Shown here piece after piece: positions 36,463 through 45,872 of a stretch of 64,000 bases of DNA. The stretch comes from Lolium rigidum (Eukaryota; Streptophyta; Magnoliopsida; Poales; Poaceae). Position 1 is the stretch's first letter; each line of letters starts with the position of its first letter. The stretch is from positions 222,975,837 to 223,039,836 of the forward strand of contig NC_061514.1 in assembly GCF_022539505.1 (NCBI RefSeq). The letters are read 5' to 3'. A model generated the notes under the pieces. That model searched no databases, was not told where the DNA came from, and was given only the letters and a program-made list of their open reading frames with translations. A program made the translations under genes and the position numbers.

Positions 36463-37138
36463 TCACCAATCCCTGCCACGCTTCTTCTCGGGATGTTTGA
36501 ATAAGGAGAAGAAGCCCCTCTCAAACACATCCAGCCTCCGAAAAACCTCATACGTGGCATATGCATCCCGTGCAGCATATTCCAAATGCTTAGGCGGTAG
36601 AGGCGGCGGATCAGCCCACATCCTATGCTCTGCCCTTCCAAAACCATCCTTCATCTCAAAATAGATTGGATCTATAATAGCTCCAACAACATCCTTCAGA
36701 CCTTGAGTTCTCTTCCTGTTGTCCGGATCTCTCCATATTGCCTGGATATCCTTCACATTATGAACATAATACTTTGAACGTGACAGAATGGTGCGGTCTT
36801 CTGCGACGCAAAACCCAGCAAAAGTGTAACTATAGCCATAAAAGAAATCATACAACTTTTCACTCCTCTCATCGACGATGGCATATGTGGTACACAAGAA
36901 CATCAGTGCCAACACATAGCTGGATCACAGCAGCTTTCTTCAGACTGAAATAGGTTCCACTGAGTTTATCATACTCAACATAGAGACCAACAATCTTCCT
37001 AGCAGAAGAATGTAGGGAAGCTTCAGCATTGGTGATCCACTCCTCAACACTAGCTGCTGCATTTGTGTACAAAACCTTCATAGTGGTTGTGCCATGGCAG
37101 GGGAATGTGTACTCGTGGGAAAAAGGAGGGTTTGCCAT
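36463..37138 (-). CDS. DEDDy 3'-5' exonuclease domain protein beta, element C copy (catalytic Asp replaced)
   Basis: About 225 codons, starting MANPPFSHEY. It has two defects. First, exo I reads GLYVEYD instead of GLDVEYD: codon 36980-36982 (minus strand) is TAT where the other three copies have GAT, which removes a metal-binding Asp. Second, the frame shifts near 36873, where CATCAGCATGG of the alpha copy appears as CATCGACGATGG, a CAG-site change of the kind attributed to consensus error. Exo II (GFCVAEDRTILSR, VHNVKD) and exo III (LEYAARDAYATYEVFRR) are otherwise present. A TATA box is 98 bp upstream. If the Tyr is real, the protein is probably inactive as a nuclease but could still fold. 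Confidence 0.78.
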
Positions 37139-37235
37139 GCAATCGGTGAAACAGAGAAAACACACAGAAAAAGAAAAAAGAAAGGAAGAAGAATCGGTGA
37201 TTGATATGCACCGAAACATAGAGGAAAAAGGACAT

Positions 37236-37245
37236 GTATTTATAG
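37236..37245 (-). promoter_or_regulatory. TATA box of exonuclease beta (element C)
   Basis: CTATAAATAC on the minus strand, 98 bp upstream of the beta start codon. Confidence 0.72.
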
Positions 37246-37399
37246 TTCCAGAAAATGTAACAACAGACGTCGTGATCCACAAATTCAGGGAACAAACCAA
37301 TACATATCCAATCATAACAAAACAGAAAACAGCCGAGAGATAACCACAAAAAAACAAAAAAATCCTGCGGGATAACAAACAAAAAAGGATCTTATCCGG

Positions 37400-38310
37400 G
37401 GCCAGTTGTGAGTTCACGTGCAAGCACAAAACAAAAGCATAAAAAGACTACAAAGAAGTTCACGTGATAACAGTGCAGACGTTCGCACAGAGTAAAAACA
37501 CTGAAAAAATAAAAAGCTGTTCCACACCAACCAACCACCCCCCACCCACCAAACCACGCCCAACCCACCAAAAACCACCACTCGGCGCAACACAAACTCA
37601 ACCACTGCCTGGTGTTCCGCCGGAAGAAACATCCCACGGAGAAGGAGTCGAAGGAAGAGCAAAGGGAGAACAAAGAACAGAGAAAAGAAGAAGAAGAGAA
37701 GTCTAGCAAGATCTACAAAAAAGTAATCCAGCATAAGAAAAGCGAAGGGATTACCTAACAAAAGAAGGTGCGTCTAACCCATCCCCATCCCATCTACTCA
37801 TTGAATCGCCGTGGATCTTCCTCTCTTTCATCCTTCATGGCCGTGGTTTTGAATCTAGACTAGTATAAAAAACAAGATCTAACAACTTAACAAAATAAAT
37901 ACCTTACAGATTACTTAAAAAATGGTTTGCATACGATAGATCTATCAAAAAAATCAAATAAAAACATGTTAGGCGAGAGGTGGGGGTGGGGGGGGGAATA
38001 GACACTAATGAACAAGAAGAGGAGTTCAGATAAGAACTCCCGAGAAGCTCACTTGTGAAAAGAAATGGAAAACAATATACAAAAAATAAATAAGTTGGAG
38101 GGTTTTAAAATCTACAAACATGTATCCAGCCGGCATTAGTATACTGTGATTGGGAAACTTAAAAAATATATAGTAAAAGAAGTTGGAGTTTAAAATGTAG
38201 ACAACAGAATAACATAAAAACATGCAAACTAGAAGTGGAAGTTCAGTTCAAAAAAGTGCAGAGGTCCTGTTAGTACAAAAAATGTTTTATGCTGGAATCT
38301 TGTGACAGGA
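37400..38310 (+). promoter_or_regulatory. Divergent intergenic region and probable 5' leader of the B3 gene (element C)
   Basis: Matches 15165-16025 of element B: a C-rich stretch (37540-37590), a purine-rich block (37620-37770) ending at AAG|GTGCGT, then AT-rich DNA with a G-run near 37980-37997. A non-coding first exon is plausible. Compared with B there is an extra piece of about 40 bp (about 37722-37765) just before the donor. Confidence 0.4.
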
Positions 38311-39096
38311 ATGGCTGCTGGTCCATCGTACGTCATCCTCGACGACAATAAAGCGATGAAGAGACCTGTAAAAGAGGTAAAAAAAGATAGAAATGCTTTC
38401 AAAAATACTTTATGGAACTAAAAATGTGCTTATTTTTTATGCAGGTCCAACTATTCATGGATTTGAAATCTTTGACAAGCACTGTCACTTCGGAAATGAA
38501 GTTGAAATGACCAAGGAAAATCTGGATCATCTCAAAAAGCAAGTACTTGACTACAAGCCAACAATCCCATATTATGTATGCAAGATGGGGAAGACAACGA
38601 ACAACATCACGAGAGGCAAAATGGTAATACCAAAACGCCAACTTACAAAACTTATTTTCGTACACTACCTGTATTACATATGATGTTTTGGCTGAACCAA
38701 CATGTATTACTAACTTTATTACAGTCTTCCGATATTTAAATGTTTACTGAAGTCCAGATAAAAGAAACTGTGAAGTTCACTTACAGAATACACTGAACAT
38801 GGCTATGATATTCACTTTCATGTGTTTTCATGCAGACTTTCGATAAGGAATACACTGAAGAACACCTAAAGAATTATCTAACGGAGCCAACAACAATTCC
38901 AATAACCTCCAACACAAATGCCTGGGTTGGTACACGGGTAAGGATAAACAAGGTTGCAACTAGAAATGCAGTGATGACAACAAATTGGCCAGATGTAGTC
39001 ATGGGTGCAGAAATAAAAGATGGAGATATCTGCATGTTCTGCTTCTACGACGGAACAAGAGAACTCGGCTGCTTCGTGACACGTCTTAGCAACTGA
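38311..39096 (+). CDS. B3-domain DNA-binding protein, element C copy
   Basis: Exons are 38311-38376, 38445-38623 and 38836-39096, with donors GTAAAA and GTAATA and acceptors TGCAG. The ATG opens MAAGPSYVILDD. One base appears missing in exon 1 relative to B, where the frame continues through an acidic stretch into exon 2 (GPTIHGFEIFDKH). Exon 3 encodes TFDKEYTEEHLKNYL, NAWVGTRVRINKV, TTNWPDVVMGAEIKDGDICM and FYDGTRELGCFVTRLSN, ending in TGA. The 'W..v.....l..GD.c.F' pattern and the strand order fit a B3 domain of about 100 aa. The protein is small (about 165-170 aa) and has no other domain, unlike ARF or ABI3 proteins. It is divergent from exonuclease beta and convergent with Ulp1. A DNA-binding accessory role for the element is inferred. 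Confidence 0.78.
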
Positions 39097-39602
39097 GTCT
39101 GAAAAACTTACTATGAAAATAAAATTATGTACCAGTTTACTTTATTGAACCTTATGTTTTGTATCGACACCGAGAACAATTATGGTTGTTTCAGTATTGT
39201 TGATGTAATAAGAATGCTTACTTATGAAGAAGTTCACATAGAGTGAGTACGAAGTTCGCTTATGAATGAAAAAACATTAGCAAGTTTATATTCACGAAAG
39301 TTCATACATGAAAAATCATTTCTGACTATACAGGAATAAAAAATAGTACAGTTTGCATTGAGAAAAACGAATGGATATGGGAATACTTTTACACACAAAA
39401 CTGACAAAAAAAAAGTTCACACTGTGATGACAGAGAAGTTCACTAGTAACAAAAATACAGCACAAATTTTGTACATTTCGCTGTTTTGAAAAAGAAACAA
39501 CATATCCTCACTAAATAATTATGTATCCTGAATTCAATCACATAATGAGAAGTTCAGTTCACTAGCACAATAATATAGAAATGTTGAATTTCCTATCAAC
39601 TA
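39097..39602. other. Convergent spacer between B3 and Ulp1 genes (element C)
   Basis: AT-rich non-coding DNA with GAAGTTCAC words at about 39230, 39413 and 39435, holding the 3' ends of both genes. It matches 16822-17334 in element B. Confidence 0.6.
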
Positions 39603-41227
39603 CTAATTGCGAAAAAATTGAATCAGATCATCATCATGCAGATCCCAATGATTGCTTGGGTTGTCTGCGAACCTAGACCAATAAGCAGCATCAGATCTTT
39701 CAACATACTAGGCCACTTCTCCACCAGAATTTCATTCTTGGGATGAAATAGGAGCTGATACATGTACTCAGCTTTCCAATCCTCAACGCGCCGCTGGTAG
39801 ACAATCAGGAATACAAAAAAAAACATAAGAAAAACAGTAAAAAAAAGACAAAGAGCTATACAGCGGGAAAAACACATCACTACACTTACATCCTGGTTTT
39901 TTATATTATCAGCAATCTTATCACCACCGTATGTAGCACAAATTCTTAGAGCATAGAAACCACACTCATTAACCCCTTGTGCCGGAGTCTTTGGATATGA
40001 ACACCTATCAGCAACAACATCCCACTGTATATTACCATTATGTTTGTTAAATTCTGCAACACCATACACCTGTTTTATCAAGGCCACCATCCTATTAATC
40101 TGCAAAAAAAAGTGAATGCTTTCAGCAGTTTAAAAACAAAAAAGGAATAAAAAACTGGGAAGTTCACATAGTAATGACATATCAGTTCACACACTACTAT
40201 GGATAGTTTCAGCAGTTTAAAAAACATATAAAAAACTAGGAACTTCACATTGTACTAACATATCAAATTAACACACACGGTCAGATGGTTTCAGCAGTTT
40301 AAAAAAAAATATAAAAAATAGCTAGGAAGTTCATATTGTAAAAACATATCAGTACAGACAAAAAAGTTTGAATGGTTGCAGTAGTACACATAAAAGAAAA
40401 AAGCTGGGAAGTTCACATTATATTAACAAATGAGTTCACATAAAAAAAGTAAAAATGATAGCAGTGAAAAAGTAAATAAAGAAATGATGAAAAGAAAATC
40501 ACATACGATCTCAACACGATCCTCGTGATGCCGACTCCTTAAAGTATGTGCCAGACCAGTATACCTCCTAGTGTCAAGGATGTCCAACGTACCAGTGTAC
40601 TTGTTCATAACATAAACAGAGTGATGATCATGCATGAAATGAGGGATGATGATCTGTTCAGCAACAACCGAAATTAACAAAAAGGAAGTACGCACGTGAA
40701 AAACAAAAAAAAAATAGCAATTTCACTAAAGCAAATATATAAAAGAGGTTCAGATTAAAAAGCATACCAACTTTGCTTTCAGCAAATTTTCATTAGGCCG
40801 AACATAACGCTTGAACATTTTAGCAGCAGACTCCACATCAAAAGGTTGTCTCGGTAATGGATTACCATTGCTGTCCCTTAACTTGAATGGCGCAAAATCA
40901 AGCAAGTACTGCACAAACACACAAAGGAAAAACACAACCAAAAAAAGAAAACTATACAAAGTAAGTATATGCATACAAAGGTATATCTGAAAAATAAATT
41001 TTCAATGTTTGAAAAAACCTACAGGGATAGTATGAGGTGACATCAAAACACGGGAGCCAGATTCAAAAATATATTTCATCCCTGTATCATCCTTCCAGTA
41101 ATTGATGATACGATCCATCATGTCGGATTCCAACATTTCACAGCGGCCAAACAGTTTATACAAGTACTTGGCATCAATTAAAACAGGATCATCAAAAGCA
41201 TTGCAGAACTTCACAAGGGGGACACTG
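39603..41227 (-). pseudogene. Ulp1-type cysteine protease, C-terminal part only (element C, cut by CACTA)
   Basis: Minus-strand exons are about 41018-41227 (VPLVKF to MSPHTIP), 40766-40909 (LLDFAPFKLRDSNGNPLPRQ), 40507-40660 (His and Asp of the active site in HFMHDHHSVYVMNKYTG and LDILD), 39892-40099 (Gln and Cys in PAQGVNECGFYALRICATYGG) and 39603-39795. The His-Asp-Gln-Cys catalytic set of the C48 family is therefore complete. Everything 5' of this is lost: the CACTA terminus begins at 41333, inside the intron upstream of 41227, while the copy in element B continues for over 6 kb. Coding frames are cleaner than in B. Confidence 0.8.
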
Positions 41228-41332
41228 CACACACATTAAAAAAGAAAAAAATATATATATATAAGACTAGGGAAGTTCACTTAGCATATAAAAAATGAAA
41301 CTCTCCTAAACACAAAAAAAAAGACCTAGGGA

Positions 41333-41608
41333 CACTACAAGAAAAGTTGCCATGGCCGACGAAGTTGAAGTCGCGCCGTGGTTGCTAGTGTACCATGGCC
41401 GACGATTTTTGGTCCCTCCGTGGTGCATGTCAAATTTTTTTTTCTCGTTTTTGAGGCCACCTAGCCCGACGAAAGCGGCCAAAACGTCGCGTATGGTGGC
41501 CGGGACGTGGTGCATCTCGAAATCTCGGGTTCGCCGGCCGAGTCAACGCAAATCTGCACCGCCGAGGGATGTAGGGCCCGGATGGCAGCCTCTACGGCAT
41601 TGTTTTTT
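41333..41608 (+). mobile_element. CACTA transposon terminus inserted in element C, running into gap 1
   Basis: It starts with CACTACAAGAAAAGTTGCC and continues with the conserved subterminal region ('gccgacgaagttgaagtcg', 'ccgtggtgcatgtcaaa'). The same region is found in plus orientation at 44655 and reversed at 62975. The insertion point in element C is exact because element B supplies the uninterrupted sequence. The sequence stops at a T-run at the N gap. The expected 3-bp target duplication would be GGA, but no matching far end is seen. Confidence 0.88.
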
Positions 41609-41708
41609 NNNNNNNNNNNNNNNNNNNNNNNNNNNNNNNNNNNNNNNNNNNNNNNNNNNNNNNNNNNNNNNNNNNNNNNNNNNNNNNNNNNNNNNNNNNN
41701 NNNNNNNN
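41609..41708. other. Assembly gap of 100 N
   Basis: Exactly 100 N, the conventional scaffold-gap size, so true distance and adjacency are unknown. The left side is a CACTA subterminus and the right side the inner part of a different element. Confidence 0.99.
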
Positions 41709-41821
41709 GCAACCGCGACTAAAGGGGGGGGGGGGCTTTAGTCGCGCTTAATTGATCGCGGTTGCGTAACTGCGACTAATGGCAGTTGCCAACCGCGACC
41801 AAAGGCCGTTTTCTACCAGTG
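41709..41821 (-). mobile_element. End of a second CACTA-type element (CACTGGTAGAAAA terminus)
   Basis: Read on the minus strand, the terminus is CACTGGTAGAAAACGG (41806-41821), followed inward by 'ccgcgac' and 'cgcgatc' hairpin words. One inverted pair is formed by GCAACCGCGACTAAAG and CTTTAGTCGCG..GCGGTTGC within 41709-41766. A G11 run at 41725-41735 adjoins the gap. The rest of the element is lost in gap 1. Confidence 0.75.
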
Positions 41822-41973
41822 GAATATCCTACATGTTGTATCTGCACTTCTGCAGTTGCCTACAAGTCATATAGTGCATCGTTTTAATATGTCAGATCTT
41901 TCCAAACATCCCTTGGCAGTCATCTTGCTTGCCGTAGCCTGATGCTTAATTTGCATCTCCTTTTAATGTATGC

Positions 41974-42195
41974 AGGATTGTCGAACAGATTGTGCATATC
42001 AATGGATCATGTCTTTCAGAAATTGTTATCAATTTGGGAGTGCATATGTAAGGAAGAGTTGCATCCCTTACTGGACACATGACTACGGTTCATCCGACTA
42101 CACATTCTCTCAGGTCGTACAGCTGCAAATGAAAGGTCTGTATTGCTCTCTAAATTCAACTAGCAATGGATGGCACGGCGGCACGCCGTGCTGAC
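41974..42195 (+). pseudogene. Unidentified exon-like segment
   Basis: A polypyrimidine-rich stretch and TGTATGCAG acceptor (ending 41973) precede an open frame of about 73 codons to a TGA at 42193-42195. The frame includes CRTDCAYQWIMSF and RKSCIPYWTHDYGSSDYTFSQ. It is rich in Cys, Tyr and Trp, which is unusual for chance frames in AT-rich DNA. No domain is recognised, and no donor or upstream exon is identified. Confidence 0.25.
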
Positions 42196-44189
42196 CATGT
42201 AATATGATGGTAGTGATATTTTTAAGAATATATTTAAATTGATGGAAGTAATTAATATTTTCTTGTTTGAAAAATAGGTTTTAAGATGGTTCGCAATAAA
42301 GTTGTATATAACATACATTGAAATTAGGTGTATACAATTTTAATCTTGAAGATCAAGTAAATAAGTGGGCATCTAATAATAACTGGTCTCCTTCTTCTAT
42401 TTATACCGGTGGGAGACATGTTTTTGTGTTGAGATTGAACGGTATGTAAAATTTTACCCACATTAACTAAGGCATACAAATAACTCGTAATTAATTTGGA
42501 CATGGGATACACTTATAGCACGAGGGCATACAGAAAAACTGTGAACAGGCACACTACAACAGCAGGTTTGCTAGTTTTGGCAAATCGCAGTAAACAAATT
42601 GTAACTCCACGCACGAACCCTATTTTAGCCACCGTTACAGTACTTGTTCCAATGAATATGACAGTAACAGTACTTGATTGAGTATAGATTGGTTCCGTTT
42701 ACTTTGGTAAGGATGCTCACCGCTTGAAGTCTCCATACTAGAACGTGCACTCCCCAATGCAAGTTCAAGTGTTAGTACAATCGGCTTGCGTGTTTTTCAT
42801 AATATTTATTCATCCGTTGGTATGTCTGTTGTCTATTTTATTTATTTTCTTTTGCTTTGTCCTGTTTTCTAGAGATTGCTCTTTTATATTGGGAAACATT
42901 CATGCTATCATTGGAAGTTGGAGAATACTTTGTTCAACACTTGCATATACTCTCATGTACGTTAACTTAAATTTGCAGTGAAATAACTTGCAAAATCTAA
43001 AAAATCTAATATTGGTATACCAAATTTGTGAGGCCAGGCTCTGTTTTCTTGGTTCTGATCATATACAGAGGTATTCCATTCTAGGGATACCGAAAGGATT
43101 ACTTCCTTTCGAATGTTACTGCAAGTAAATGAGATGCATCATTGAAAGTTCTGGTATATACTTAACCTGGATGAATTTACATACTCTTAATGTTATTTGG
43201 AGATTCTTCGAATGTTGAAAGCAACTTCATGCTTCATATATCTGACTATCTGTTCAGGTCTGCAACTTAATCCAGTTTCTTCCTTATAAGAAATGGATGA
43301 TGTTACGTATTTATTTTTGTGTAGATTATGTATCAGATGGTTAATATATAACTAGCATTTGAGAAGGGGTAATTGTAGCCGTTCTGGGCGAACCAACCTT
43401 AGGTCGATTTAGTTGTTCATTTTCAGTATTGTAGGGATAGTTGTTGGTTAGGGAAATTTGAACAAAATATACTATAGTGAAACTAATATTTTCCTTTTTA
43501 TTCTTGGCATTGTGATTAATTTACACTTTACAGGCATGGATGGAACGAGTATGGAGAAGTATATGCCATGAAAGAAGTTTCGCATTGTTTGTTGATTATA
43601 TTATTGCCTATATTTTGTCAGAATATAGTAGCTTTGTCTACACTTATTTCAACATTTCCCATATCAAGGTCTTTGGTGAATGATCCAAGGTTCAAATGAT
43701 GATCCTCATAGTTGCATACATTGGAAATAGGGCCAACTAAATTATTCTCTGAATTTTTATTTGTAGCTATGGATGTTTAACATGACTTGGATCACTATGA
43801 CAAATGCAAATATATGCTCTTATTTTATATCCTTTCCTATTTGGGGCTATTGCATTATTTGTTTTAATTGGTAACAAGACCACGGATTTTGTGCTACCTT
43901 TTTAAAGCATAGTGTAGTGTAAATTCTAATGCTTATAGCTGAATGGCTTTTTAACTTGGTTCCTTACGCATTTATGTGATATGGCCATTTCGCATAGTTT
44001 TGATCTTGCTACTTTTAATATGTTCTTCGGCATGCCCAATATTATGAATGACTTCAAAGTCTATCAGTCTACTAATAATTTATTTCTTCACTTGTCTTTT
44101 TCAGGAAATAGTGTGCATGCTCATTTCTCGCCATCTGTTTTCTAGAGATTATTAAGGATCTAGATTTACAAGAACTTAACTAAACTGCA

Positions 44190-44398
44190 GGTATAGAGAG
44201 AGGCGTGCATAAATACTGTGCCAAAGCTAGACCTAGGCCCTGTCGTCACTACCCATTTGCATCAGGGATGGATCAGCAGAGAGCGCCACCTTGACAATGC
44301 ACGACAGCATGCCCTATCGTTGACACTTTCAGGTGGACACAAAGCACAAGCAACTCACAAGTCTGAACTACAGTGTGCCGAATTTAGTTTGAGTTTTT
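44190..44398 (+). pseudogene. Unidentified exon-like segment
   Basis: After AACTGCAG (about 44191) there is a GC-balanced block open in one frame until TGA at 44398-44400, encoding GPVVTTHLHQGWISRERH and similar. It is followed by AT-rich DNA. The product is not recognised; it may be a decayed terminal exon. Confidence 0.2.
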
Positions 44399-45079
44399 GA
44401 AAGAGTGATATCTCTTAGTCTTAACTATGAAATTTAATTTTCTCATTGTTGAACAGAATATACCTCGGATATAAGGATGATAGAGTATGCATATATATAT
44501 GTTGTGCAAGCATGTTTTCGATTCATTCTCTGTTGGTCTTGGGTTCTTGAGCACGGTGCATGCATGCTTTCGATTCATTGCTGGTCGCTCTGGATTACTA
44601 CACAAACTTCAAACATAGTTACCCAGCTTAGCAAGCACCACAACAATAGTTAATTACTACAAGAAAAATTGCCATAGCCGACGAAGTTGAAGTCACGTCG
44701 TGGTTACTGCTGCACCATGGCCGACGATTTCTGGTCTCTCCGTGGTGCATGTCAAAACTTTTTTTTTCTCGTTTTTGAGGCCACCTAGTCCGACGAAAAC
44801 GTCCAAAACGTCGCGTATGGTGGCCCGGGACGTGGTGCATCACGAATTCTCGGGTTTGCCGGCCGAGTCAACGGAAATCCGCACCGCCCAGGGATGTAGG
44901 GCCCAGATGGCAGCCTCTCTAGCATTGTTTTTTTTTTCTCGATCGCGCCATCTCGTTCAACGCTCTCTGATCGAGCCGTTTACGATGCAGGATCATGAGT
45001 CCCGCATGTCATCCTCTATGAACGAAATTCTTTCTTTTCTTGGATTTTTTTGACTCCCTGATTTCTGGCTAGTTTCTTT

Positions 45080-45867
45080 TTGTTTTGATCCCGTGCCGCC
45101 TTGAAAACGTTGAGACTGCTGCTGCAAAATGGGACCCACATGTCATCCTCTATGTGCAATCAAGTTTCTTTTCTTGGAGTTATTTTTGGCACCTCATATT
45201 TGGTCACTTGCCTTTTTCTTTCGATCCCGTGCCGCTTCTCAAACGGTGATACCGCTGCTGCTAAATGGGACCCGCATGTCATCCTCTATGTACTATAAAA
45301 CTTTCTTTTCTTGGATTTTTTTGGCACCTGATATTTGGTAACTTGCCTTTTTCTTTCGATCCCATGCCGTCTCTCAAACGGTGATACCGCTACTGCTAAA
45401 TGGGACCCGCATGTCATCCTCTATGTACAATCAACTTTCTTTTCTTGGAGTTATTTTTGGCACCTGATATTTGGTCACTTGCTTTTTTATTTCAATACCC
45501 TGCCGCCTCTCAAACGGTGATACCACTGCTGCTAAATGGGACCCGCATGTCATCCTCTATGTACAATCAAGTTTCTTTTCTTGAATTATTTTTGGCTCCT
45601 GATATTTGGTCACTTGCCTTTTTCCTTCGATCTCCTGCCGCCTTTGAAATATTGAGGAACCCGTCGGCTCATGGGAACCGCATGTCATCCTCTATGTACA
45701 ATCAACTTTCTTTTCTTGGAGTTTTTTTTCACCCTCTGATTTTTGGCTATTTCCTTTTTATTTTGATCCCCTGCCGCCTTGGAAACGTTGAGTAAGCTGC
45801 TGACTCATGGGACCCGCATGTCATCCTCTATGTACAATCAACTTTCTTTTCTTGGAGTTTTTTTTGA
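45080..45867 (+). repeat. CACTA subterminal tandem array, first part
   Basis: Five to six units of about 136 bp occur, each containing GGGACCCGCATGTCATCCTC, 'tatgtacaatcaa', 'tttcttttcttgga', 'gatatttggtcacttgcc' and 'tttcgatccc.tgccgcc'. Open frames across it (such as 45400-45795) arise only from the repetition. Such arrays serve as transposase-binding regions in CACTA elements. Confidence 0.88.
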
Positions 45868-45872
45868 CCCCC
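45868..45872. other. Target-site duplication of RLG-1 (left), CCCCC
   Basis: The five bases CCCCC before the left LTR are repeated at 52750-52754 after the right LTR. Joining the two sides restores a normal CACTA repeat phrase ('gacccc..taatttctggct'). Confidence 0.85.

Larger units (their letters stand above)
35901..37400 (-). repeat. Tandem duplication unit 2 (exonuclease beta), element C
   Basis: The second unit of about 1.5 kb keeps the non-coding words of unit 1 (AATTGTAAAAGAACAGG, GTTGTTCACGTAAAAATG, GGAGTTCAGATATCAACAG) and carries the beta gene. Confidence 0.88.
28614..41332 (+). mobile_element. Element C: second copy of the giant element, truncated by a CACTA
   Basis: The left end repeats that of B (CTATTCTAGAACC arms and a palindrome). 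The genes follow in the same order and spacing, though with fewer frame breaks. Identity to B holds to 'gacctaggga' at 41323-41332, which matches 'gacctaggga' near 19086-19095 in B. At that point a CACTACAAGAAAA terminus starts. The remaining 9.4 kb expected from B (most of the Ulp1 gene and the right end) is not found anywhere in the window. Confidence 0.85.
41822..44654. other. AT-rich region without recognised gene
   Basis: About 2.8 kb lacking the GAAGTTCAC word, CACTA repeats and LTR sequence, so it is separate from the neighbouring elements. It is broadly AT-rich, with many stop codons in all frames. Two islands look exon-like (41974-42195 and 44190-44398). It may be low-copy host DNA with decayed exons or an unrecognised transposon. 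Confidence 0.5.

Noticed and set aside
45400..45795. 131-aa ORF and similar frames with repeated 'GTRMSSSMY' phrases
   Set aside because: They are translations of the 136-bp CACTA tandem repeat, and the same phrases appear in every unit and orientation. There is no independent evidence of coding.
45080..45867. CRISPR-like array
   Set aside because: The repeat units are about 136 bp, contiguous and diverged, without spacer structure, and lie next to a CACTA terminus in a plant genome.
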